In this document: piece by piece, positions 8,383 through 15,120 of the stretch
Numbering within the stretch: the first letter of the stretch is position 1
Layout: each line of letters starts with the position of its first letter
Origin: an uncultured Lachnospiraceae bacterium
Lineage (GTDB): Bacteria > Bacillota > Clostridia > Lachnospirales > Lachnospiraceae
Assembly: GCA_902780385.1 (NCBI GenBank)
Contig: CACZFF010000036.1
Coordinates: 1 to 64,000, forward strand
DNA length: 64,000 bases
Direction: 5' to 3'
Position numbers and translations under genes: made by a program
Notes under the pieces: generated by a model
Told to the model about the DNA's origin: nothing
Database searches by the model: none
The model's input: the letters and a program-made list of their open reading frames with translations, nothing else

Positions 8383-9041
8383 CCCAGATCATTCATGCAT
8401 TTCATCCAGTTGTCGGCGATTTCCCGGTGTCCCTGCGCTGTCGGGTGAGCCCCGTCCAGAGTCTCATATCGGTCATTGCCGCGGCCAAGGTCTGCCAGAT
8501 AACAATGGTTTTCCTGTGCCACCCACCTTATTACATTATTGTAGTCTTCCAGTCCTATACCGGCCCAGTACTCCGGAAACTGCCAGCTGCGATCCCCTCT
8601 GACCCTTGTGCGCATAAGTGTTGCGCAGACCGTTTTGGCAGACGGATAGTTCTGCCTGATGGTCCTCAGCACTTGATCGTAGGAATCCTCGAATCCATAG
8701 TCGTCCAGACTGGAGATCAGCTCGGCCCCGCTCGCAAAATCGTTAAAACCTGCATAGATCAGGATATAATCGGGCTGAGATTCCTGCCTTCCCAGGTTCT
8801 GCAGCCGTTCCTCACATGCGGCTGCGGGAAAGGCATCTCCGGTGATCTTGCTGCCGGAATAGGAATTGTTCAGGCACAGGCGGGCATCCATACCTTTGAT
8901 CACTCTGGCCCACCATGTATCAGACACGCTGTTCAGCCCGTTTACCCTTTGCATCTGTGCATCATAAAATACGGAATAACCGCGCGGATTATATCCCTGG
9001 AAGGTGCTTACCGAATCCCCTAAGATTGATACCAGCTTCAT
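8373..9041 (-). CDS. SGNH/GDSL-family hydrolase
   Basis: A 222-residue esterase/lipase-like hydrolase. Block I GDSVST (Ser nucleophile at residue 10), block III YAGFNDF (the GxND-type Asn), and block V DGAHPTAQGH (Asp and His) are all present. There is no signal peptide or membrane segment, so it is probably cytoplasmic. The start has an excellent AGGAGGAG ribosome binding site. It is a single gene, divergent from nrdD. The substrate cannot be told; relatives act on acyl esters and acetylated sugars. The 3' end runs into an 18-bp tandem repeat. Confidence 0.9.
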   Translation of the reverse strand: MKLVSILGDSVSTFQGYNPRGYSVFYDAQMQRVNGLNSVSDTWWARVIKGMDARLCLNNSYSGSKITGDAFPAAACEERLQNLGRQESQPDYILIYAGFNDFASGAELISSLDDYGFEDSYDQVLRTIRQNYPSAKTVCATLMRTRVRGDRSWQFPEYWAGIGLEDYNNVIRWVAQENHCYLADLGRGNDRYETLDGAHPTAQGHREIADNWMKCMNDLGIL

Positions 9042-9300
9042 TTGCTCCTCCTCCTGAAACTCCTTTTCCTGAAAATGTTCTCTCTGTTTTTATATTACAA
9101 TCGTTTTCACCTTCCTCCAAGAGCCGTTTTCTGATGTTTTACCATGTCCGGCGGATCATGGTTACATGCTGCACATTTATAAGCCTTTCGAAGGATCCGT
9201 GCATGAAAGAGCCCTTCGGCAAATCTGCCGAAAAAAGATTGTCTGCTGTCTGTCTTTTTCTACTTTTCAAGATGGGGATTCTGTAGTATCATATTTTTCG

Positions 9301-9347
9301 ATACAATATGTGGACGAAAAAAAGCGCCAATCCACAATATTTGGTGC
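9301..9347 (+). promoter_or_regulatory. Candidate pair of NrdR boxes upstream of nrdD
   Basis: Two copies of an ACAATAT-centred motif: ATACAATATGTGGACG (9301-9316) and CCACAATATTTGGTGC (9332-9347). The CAATAT cores start at 9304 and 9335, exactly 31 bases apart, or about three helical turns, which is a spacing commonly seen for paired NrdR boxes upstream of ribonucleotide reductase genes. The second box also lies in a weak hairpin (AAAAAAAGCGCCAA / TTGGTGCTTTTTT), so a leader or attenuator role is an alternative. The rest of 9042-9531 shows no gene. Confidence 0.55.
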
Positions 9348-9531
9348 TTTTTTCATGCATTTGTCCATATAAAGAACACAAAACAGAACATGGCAGGCAG
9401 TATTCGCGGGGATCTTTGCCGGGAAACTCCTGCCGAAAGAGATTGTTAAAACAGCCGCCGGACAGCCCGCATTGCACAGCACCTGCGGCAGACTATACAC
9501 AGATATGGAAGAACAGGGAGGTGGAAAAGAT

Positions 9532-11733
9532 ATGGCAGAGTATTCGGGTGTGACAGTCACCACCAATATCATCAAGAGAGACGGTCAGGAGGTCACTTTT
9601 GATCTCTCCAAGATCGTCAATGCGATCAGCAAGGCCAACAAAGAGGTGGACCCGATCCATCAGCTCAATGAGTATCAGATCATCGCGGTCGCCGAGAAGA
9701 TCGCCAAGGAGGTGCAGCAGTCCACGCACGCGGTGAACGTCGAGGATATCCAGGATATGGTCGAGACCGGCATCATGGAGATGCGGGGCTACGAAGTTGC
9801 GCAGAAATATGTCCGCTATCGTTTCCGCCGCGAGCTTTCCCGAAAGTCCAATACGACCGACAACGGGATCCTTGCCCTGATCGAGCAGATCAATGAGGAA
9901 GTCAAGCAGGAGAATTCCAACAAGAACCCTGTCATTAATTCCACGCAGCGCGATTATATGGCCGGTGAGGTCTCCAAGGACCTGACCCGCCGTGTCCTTC
10001 TGCCTGCCGACATCGTGAAAGCCCACGAAGAGGGTATCATCCACTTCCACGATTCCGATTATTATGCCCAGAAGGAGCACAACTGCGACCTTATCAACCT
10101 TGAGGACATGCTGCAGAACGGCACCGTCATCAGCGAGACCCTGATCGAGAAGCCCCACAGCTTCTATACCGCCTGCAATGTGACGACACAGATCGTCGCC
10201 CAGGTTGCCTCCAACCAGTACGGCGGCCAGTCCTTCTCCCTGGCGCACCTGGCTCCCTTCGTTGATGTGAGCCGCAGGAAGATCCGCAAGCAGGTCGTGG
10301 AAGAGCGCGAAGCCTGCGGCGAGCCTATGGTCGACGAGATCATCGACAAGGTCGTCGAGTTCCGTCTGGCCGAGGAGATCAAGAGCGGAATCCAGACTAT
10401 CCAGTATCAGCTCATTACCCTGATGACCTGCAACGGCCAGGCTCCCTTCGTCACCATGTACATGTACCTGGATGAGGTGCCCGCCGGCCGTACACGCGAT
10501 GACCTTGCCATGCTGATCAAAGAGGTCATGATCCAGCGCATGCAGGGTGTCAAGAATGAAAAAGGCATCTGGATCACACCCGCCTTCCCCAAGCTCATCT
10601 ATGTGCTGGACGAGGACAATATCGTCCCCGGTTCCAGATATTACGGCCTGACCGAACTGGCCGCAAAGTGCACCGCCAAGCGCATGGTGCCCGACTACAT
10701 CTCCGCAAAGGTGATGAAGGAGTACAAAAACGGCGATGTTTATCCCTGCATGGGATGCCGGTCCTTCCTGACCCCTGACACCGTGGGCCTGGGCGAAAAC
10801 GGCGAGCACAAATACTATGGACGCTTTAACCAGGGCGTCGTCACCATCAATCTCGTCGATGTCGCCTGCTCCTCTTACGGAGATATGGACAAGTTCTGGG
10901 AGATCCTGGAGGAGCGTCTGGAACTCTGCCACCGCGCCCTGCGCTGCCGCCATGAAAGACTGCTCGGCACTGTCTCCGATGTCGCCCCGATCCTCTGGCA
11001 GTACGGTGCCATCGCACGCCTGAAAAAAGGTGAGAAGATCGACCGTCTGCTCTACGACAACTACAGCACGATCAGCCTGGGCTACGCAGGTCTCTATGAG
11101 ATGTGCGTGCGCATGACAGGCAAGTCCCACACCTCTGACGAGGGCCGGGAGTTCAGTCTCAAGGTCATGCAGCGTCTCAACGACAAGTGCGCCGAGTGGC
11201 GCGCCGCGGAGCGCATCAGCTACTCTGTATACGGCACACCCATGGAGTCCACGACCTACAAGTTTGCCAAGTGCCTGCAGAAGCGCTTCGGCATCATCAA
11301 GGGCGTCACGGACAAAAACTACATCACCAACAGCTATCACGTACACGTGACTGAGGAGATCGACGCCTTCCACAAGCTGAAATTCGAGGCCGATTTCCAG
11401 AAGCTCTCCCCCGGCGGTGCCATCAGCTACGTCGAGGTTCCCAACATGCAGAACAACATTCCCGCTGTTCTGGCTGTGATGAAGTATATCTACGACAACA
11501 TCATGTACGCCGAACTCAACACCAAGAGCGATTACTGTGAGTGCTGCGGTTATGACGGCGAGATCATGGTCGTCGAGGACGATGCCGGCAAGCTGGTCTG
11601 GGAGTGCCCTGTCTGCGGCAACCGCGACCAGTCCCGCATGAGCGTTGCCCGCCGCACCTGCGGTTACATCGGCACCCAGTTCTGGAACCAGGGCCGCACC
11701 CAGGAGATCCGCGAGCGCGTGCTCCATCTGTAA
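9532..11733 (+). CDS. nrdD: Anaerobic ribonucleoside-triphosphate reductase (class III)
   Basis: A 733-residue glycyl-radical enzyme that makes deoxynucleotides from NTPs without oxygen. An N-terminal ATP-cone (about 8-100, starting TNIIKRDGQEVTFDLSKI) gives allosteric control. The C-terminus has the zinc-binding pair CECCG and CPVCGN and the radical site RRTCGYIG, with the radical-bearing glycine predicted at Gly711. I choose ATG 9532, behind GGAGGTGG; a longer frame from 9472 has no reason to be used. The activase gene nrdG, often next door, is not within this window. Likely NrdR boxes sit upstream. A hairpin terminator follows, so it appears monocistronic. Confidence 0.97.
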   Translation: MAEYSGVTVTTNIIKRDGQEVTFDLSKIVNAISKANKEVDPIHQLNEYQIIAVAEKIAKEVQQSTHAVNVEDIQDMVETGIMEMRGYEVAQKYVRYRFRRELSRKSNTTDNGILALIEQINEEVKQENSNKNPVINSTQRDYMAGEVSKDLTRRVLLPADIVKAHEEGIIHFHDSDYYAQKEHNCDLINLEDMLQNGTVISETLIEKPHSFYTACNVTTQIVAQVASNQYGGQSFSLAHLAPFVDVSRRKIRKQVVEEREACGEPMVDEIIDKVVEFRLAEEIKSGIQTIQYQLITLMTCNGQAPFVTMYMYLDEVPAGRTRDDLAMLIKEVMIQRMQGVKNEKGIWITPAFPKLIYVLDEDNIVPGSRYYGLTELAAKCTAKRMVPDYISAKVMKEYKNGDVYPCMGCRSFLTPDTVGLGENGEHKYYGRFNQGVVTINLVDVACSSYGDMDKFWEILEERLELCHRALRCRHERLLGTVSDVAPILWQYGAIARLKKGEKIDRLLYDNYSTISLGYAGLYEMCVRMTGKSHTSDEGREFSLKVMQRLNDKCAEWRAAERISYSVYGTPMESTTYKFAKCLQKRFGIIKGVTDKNYITNSYHVHVTEEIDAFHKLKFEADFQKLSPGGAISYVEVPNMQNNIPAVLAVMKYIYDNIMYAELNTKSDYCECCGYDGEIMVVEDDAGKLVWECPVCGNRDQSRMSVARRTCGYIGTQFWNQGRTQEIRERVLHL

Positions 11734-11761
11734 GAAATTGGCAGGGATTTATAAGCAGTAG

Positions 11762-11812
11762 AAAAAAAGTACTTCCGCCGATGTGAACATATTCCGGCGG
11801 AAGTCTTTTTCT
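11762..11812 (+). terminator. nrdD terminator
   Basis: Arms ACTTCCGCCG (771-780 of the 11-kb block) and CGGCGGAAGT (795-804) form a 10-bp stem, followed by CTTTTTCTC; an A-run on the left side makes it usable from both strands. Confidence 0.85.
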
Positions 11813-11875
11813 CAAAAACGGAATTTGATTCCTGTTCGGGACTTCCTGTTGAAAGATGAAAAAGAAGTCCTGACC

Positions 11876-11966
11876 GGCTTTAAACCGGGTCTTAAGCAGG
11901 TTTAAACCGGATCTCAAGCAGGTTTTAAACCGGATTTTAAACAGGTTTTTAAACGGGATCTGAGCA
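11876..11966. repeat. Degenerate 23-bp tandem repeat, four copies
   Basis: Units at 11876-11898, 11899-11920, 11921-11943 and 11944-11966, based on GGTTTTAAACCGGATCTTAAG, each with an internal TTTAAA-type palindrome. It ends 30 bases before the start of the hydrolase gene and may lie in its leader. Confidence 0.7.
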
Positions 11967-11995
11967 AAGTAAGCAATGCTCAAGGAGAGGACCAG

Positions 11996-12898
11996 ATGAG
12001 AGAGAGCAGAGAGTTTTATATATCGGATGACGGGATCCGGCTGCATTTAAAGCTGGATTTCCCGCAGGAAAACTGTGATGAAAACAGTGATGAAAGCTGT
12101 GGTAAAAGCGGCGGCGAAAGCTTTGGCGAGGGCTGCTTAGCCCTTCCGTCAGAGACAAGCAGGACAGAGAAGGCGGCGAAGGCAGAGGAGATAAAGAAGA
12201 CAGAGGGGGCAGAGAAAGCAGAGAAACTGCCTCTGATGATCCTGGTCCACGGCTTCACCGGCGATATGGAGGAGACACACATACGCGCGGTTCAGCGCAC
12301 GGCCAACGAGGAGGGCTTCGCGGTCCTCAGGGCAGAGATGTACGGCCACGGCCAGTCAGGCGGCAGCTTCGGAGATCACACTCTCATGAAATGGATCAGC
12401 AATATCCTGACTGTGATCGACTACGCCCGCTCCCTGGATTTTGTCTCGGATCTCTATCTGTGCGGTCACTCCCAGGGAGGCCTTCTGACCATGCTGGCAG
12501 GTGCCATGGAAAGGGACAGGCTGAAAGCCATTCTCCCTCTTTCACCGGCTTCCATGATCCCCGAAATCGCGCGGCAGGGGGAGATCCTGGGCGTTCCCTT
12601 TGACCTGGATCATATCCCGGCGGAGCTGGACGCGGGAAAGTCCCTGACCCTTCGTGAAAACTATATCCGCGTCGCACAGCTGATCGACGTGGACCTTGCG
12701 ATCACACGCTATAACGGACCTGTCCTGATCGTCCATGGAACCGGCGATGAATCTGTGCCTTATCATTACTCCGAAAAAGCCGCGGCAAAATATGCCAATG
12801 CCAGGCTTGTTCCCATTCCCGGAGATACACACTGCTACGATCTGCACCTGGATCAGGTCACAGAGGCAGTCCGGGCCTTTTTGCGGGAGATGAAGTAA
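11996..12898 (+). CDS. Alpha/beta hydrolase with a low-complexity insertion
   Basis: A 300-residue serine hydrolase. The nucleophile elbow GHSQGG gives Ser159, with Asp251 in HGTGDES and His279 in GDTHCYD completing the triad; the oxyanion-side motif is VHGFTGD. The start has GGAGAGG. Unusual: between the first beta strands, residues about 22-76 form an acidic, Ser/Gly then Lys/Glu/Ala-rich stretch (ending EGAEKAEKL) that is not part of the fold. It may be a flexible loop or a repeat-driven expansion. No signal peptide; cytoplasmic. Family relatives include feruloyl-esterase and acylglycerol-lipase-like enzymes, but the substrate is not predictable. Confidence 0.9.
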   Translation: MRESREFYISDDGIRLHLKLDFPQENCDENSDESCGKSGGESFGEGCLALPSETSRTEKAAKAEEIKKTEGAEKAEKLPLMILVHGFTGDMEETHIRAVQRTANEEGFAVLRAEMYGHGQSGGSFGDHTLMKWISNILTVIDYARSLDFVSDLYLCGHSQGGLLTMLAGAMERDRLKAILPLSPASMIPEIARQGEILGVPFDLDHIPAELDAGKSLTLRENYIRVAQLIDVDLAITRYNGPVLIVHGTGDESVPYHYSEKAAAKYANARLVPIPGDTHCYDLHLDQVTEAVRAFLREMK

Positions 12899-12976
12899 AC
12901 TTTCTGCGGGAGATGAAGAAAAAAAAAAAACAGGATACTGCTCTTTCGGCCGCTGTCACGGGAAAGGTATCAATAT

Positions 12977-13024
12977 AAAAAAGCAGAGGATATGCAGTTT
13001 TGAATGCACATCCTCTGCTTTTTT
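12977..13024. terminator. Bidirectional terminator between hydrolase and XRE gene
   Basis: Near-perfect 20-base arms (12977-12996 and 13005-13024) with A-run and T-run ends and an 8-base loop. It serves the two convergent genes. Confidence 0.88.
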
Positions 13025-13103
13025 CTTTTTCTTAATTATCCGCATTATCTGCTGACTGCTTTTCAGGCACGCTTTTTATCCAATATAACCGCTATCTAAC
13101 TCG

Positions 13104-13670
13104 TCAGCTGTCCTGGTTTTCTTCACTTTCTCCGTCTTCGGGAATCACCGGTCCCTTTGTTGTGCCGCTTCCTTTGCCGGACAAAAGAGATCCGAGAAGG
13201 TCGCCGGCCATGGAGGAGACGTCGTTTTTGCCTGTCAGAAGTGTGCCGAAGAGCTCCAGGGCGTTTCCCTCTCCCTTGAGCAGATTCATGGCAGCCTTCT
13301 TTGTGCTGCTGTCGGCCTTCCTGTAGAGTTCGACCAGCTTTTTCTCCGTCGCTGTCAGGGTAAGCGCCTTAGATGAGGAGGACGAGGAGGAGATCTTTTT
13401 CTTTGCAGCGGTTTTCCCGCTGCCGGAGGTTTTGGCGGAAGAAGACGATTTTGCGCCTGAACCCTGTGCGGCGTCGAGCAGCGACTTCTGCGTCACCCCC
13501 AGAACCTTTGCCATTTTTTTGAGAATATCCTGCGTGGGCTCTTTTTCACCCCGCTCGATTTTGCCGACATCGGAGGAGGTGATCCCGCCTACCTTGTCCG
13601 CAAGAGCCGCCTGTGTCAGCCCCTTTGCAGTGCGTGCTTCCTTGACCAGATTTCCGAGTTTTTTTGACAT
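13104..13670 (-). CDS. XRE-family HTH protein with Ser/Lys-rich linker
   Basis: A 188-residue protein. Residues about 4-58 form a Cro/CI-type helix-turn-helix (GLTQAALADKVGGITSSDVG then KIERGEKEPTQDIL). A long Ser/Lys/Gly linker (about 72-102, with a run of seven Ser) leads to a helical C-terminal region ending in an acidic tail. ATG at 13668-13670 is behind GGGAGG; an upstream ATG at 13691 would place the ribosome binding site inside the gene. Probably a transcription regulator; targets unknown. A related DNA hairpin lies just upstream at 13766-13829. No neighbour in the same direction. Confidence 0.85.
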   Translation of the reverse strand: MSKKLGNLVKEARTAKGLTQAALADKVGGITSSDVGKIERGEKEPTQDILKKMAKVLGVTQKSLLDAAQGSGAKSSSSAKTSGSGKTAAKKKISSSSSSSKALTLTATEKKLVELYRKADSSTKKAAMNLLKGEGNALELFGTLLTGKNDVSSMAGDLLGSLLSGKGSGTTKGPVIPEDGESEENQDS

Positions 13671-13765
13671 AACGATACCTCCCTGAAACATCTTCTGAAA
13701 AGCTCAAATAAAGCCTGATTTATTTTACCATCAGGCGGGAAAAAATAGAAGATACAGGGGAGACG

Positions 13766-13829
13766 GGGAGACAGGGGACGGTTCTATGTCTCCTCCTCGG
13801 AGGAGACATAGAACCGTCCCCTGTCTCCC
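13766..13829. repeat. Inverted double GAACCGTCCCC element (perfect 31-bp arms)
   Basis: Arms 13766-13796 and 13799-13829 are perfect reverse complements with a 2-base loop. Each arm is itself a unit: GGAGACA, a GAACCGTCCCC core, TGTCTCC. It lies between the divergent XRE and bcp genes, upstream of both promoters. The 27090-27151 element is a near copy. Confidence 0.9.
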
Positions 13830-13845
13830 GAAACCCTCCCCCTCA

Positions 13846-13874
13846 TTGTGAATTTGCTGAAAATATATTAGAAT
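13846..13874 (+). promoter_or_regulatory. Promoter of bcp
   Basis: TTGTGA (13846-13851), a 17-base spacer, and TAGAAT (13869-13874), about 105 bases before the bcp start. Matches sigma-A type at 4/6 and 5/6. Confidence 0.5.
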
Positions 13875-13979
13875 CAAAAGGATTGGAAGAGACGTTATTT
13901 TGTGTCTTTTAAATCATAAGAACCCGGAGTAAGACCAGGGGACTGGTTTGATAAATCAGTTGTTCAGGAGGTAAATAAT

Positions 13980-14441
13980 ATGCTGGAAGTTGGAACAAAA
14001 GCTCCCGATTTTACGCTGCCGGACCAGAACGGTCAAATGCATTCTTTGTCCGATTATCAGGGGCAGAAGGTGATCCTTTATTTTTATCCCAAAGATATGA
14101 CAGCAGGCTGCACCAAACAGGCATGTGCTTTTGGTGAACTGTATCCGCAGTTCCGTGAAAAAGGCGCGGTCGTTCTGGGGGTGAGCAAGGATTCAGTGGC
14201 TTCCCATAAGCGGTTTGAGGAAAAGCACGGCCTTCCCTTTACGCTCTTGTCCGATGTGGACAGGGAAGTGATCCAGTCCTACGACGTCTGGAAGGAAAAG
14301 AAGAACTACGGAAAGGTTTCCATGGGGGTGTTGCGTACCACCTATCTGATCGATGAGAACGGCATCATCATCAAAGGGTTTGACAAGGTCAAGGCGGCGG
14401 ACAATCCTGCGCAGATGCTCAGCGTGCTGGAGGCTGAGTAA
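13980..14441 (+). CDS. bcp: Thiol peroxidase, Bcp/AhpC-type peroxiredoxin
   Basis: A 153-residue peroxiredoxin that reduces hydrogen peroxide and organic peroxides using thioredoxin. The active site reads PKDMTAGCTKQAC: peroxidatic Cys44 and the resolving Cys49 five residues on, as in atypical 2-Cys Bcp enzymes. Typical start APDFTLPDQNG. AGGAGGT stands just before ATG 13980. The next gene (LUD protein) follows after 49 bases in the same direction and may be cotranscribed. Cytoplasmic oxidative-stress defence. Confidence 0.95.
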   Translation: MLEVGTKAPDFTLPDQNGQMHSLSDYQGQKVILYFYPKDMTAGCTKQACAFGELYPQFREKGAVVLGVSKDSVASHKRFEEKHGLPFTLLSDVDREVIQSYDVWKEKKNYGKVSMGVLRTTYLIDENGIIIKGFDKVKAADNPAQMLSVLEAE

Positions 14442-14490
14442 TGTTAAAAAGAAAAAAGAAACAGAAGGAAACAGAAAGAAAGGAAAAAAC

Positions 14491-15120
14491 ATGAACGAGA
14501 ATATTACAAAGCGTTATGAACTGATGGCCAAGAAAGTGATCAAGGGGCTTGAGTCCCGTCAGATGAGCGGTTACTATGCCGCGGATAAGGAAGAGGCACT
14601 CAGGATTGCCCTGTCTCTGATCCCCGAGGGCAGTACCGTGACCATGGGCGGCGCTATGAGCGCACATGAGATCGGACTGCCCGCAGCGCTTGCAGAGGGT
14701 AACTACAATTTCATTGACCGCGATAAGATGGAAGACAAGCGCGCGGCCATGCTGGCAGCCTATGACGCTGACTTTTTCCTTGCCAGCGCCAATGCCATGA
14801 CCGAGGACGGTGTGATCATCAATATCGACGGCAATGCCAACCGCGTATCCGCAATTGCCCAGGGCCCCAGACATGTCCTTTTTATCGTAGGTATGAACAA
14901 GATCTGTGATGATGTGGACGGTGCCCTCAAGCGCGCCCGCAATGTGGCCGCCCCGATCAACGCCCAGCGCTTCGGTCTTAACACACCCTGCACAAAGACC
15001 GGCTCCTGCATGGACTGCAAGACGCCCGATACGATCTGCTGCCAGTTCCTGATCACACGTTATTCCAAGCATCCGGGGCGCATCCATGTTATCCTTGTCA
15101 ACGATTTTCTCGGTTTCTGA
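14491..15120 (+). CDS. LUD-domain protein (LutC/YkgG-like)
   Basis: A 209-residue single-domain LUD (lactate utilisation) protein. Family features: GSTVTMGGAMSAHEIGLPAAL, then DADFFLASANAMTEDGVIINIDGNANRVSAI. The C-terminal part has a Cys set (CTKTGSCMDCKTPDTICC) that might bind metal or serve redox. The partners LutA and LutB are absent here, so a role in lactate oxidation is not assured; stand-alone versions of this form are common in Clostridia. ATG 14491 is preceded by AAAGGA. Its 3' end overlaps the convergent membrane-protein gene by 23 bases. Confidence 0.85.
   Translation: MNENITKRYELMAKKVIKGLESRQMSGYYAADKEEALRIALSLIPEGSTVTMGGAMSAHEIGLPAALAEGNYNFIDRDKMEDKRAAMLAAYDADFFLASANAMTEDGVIINIDGNANRVSAIAQGPRHVLFIVGMNKICDDVDGALKRARNVAAPINAQRFGLNTPCTKTGSCMDCKTPDTICCQFLITRYSKHPGRIHVILVNDFLGF

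Noticed and set aside
9493-11727. Long open frame antisense to nrdD (744 codons)
   Set aside because: It mirrors the codon bias of nrdD, has no ribosome binding site or recognisable domain, and nrdD is certain.
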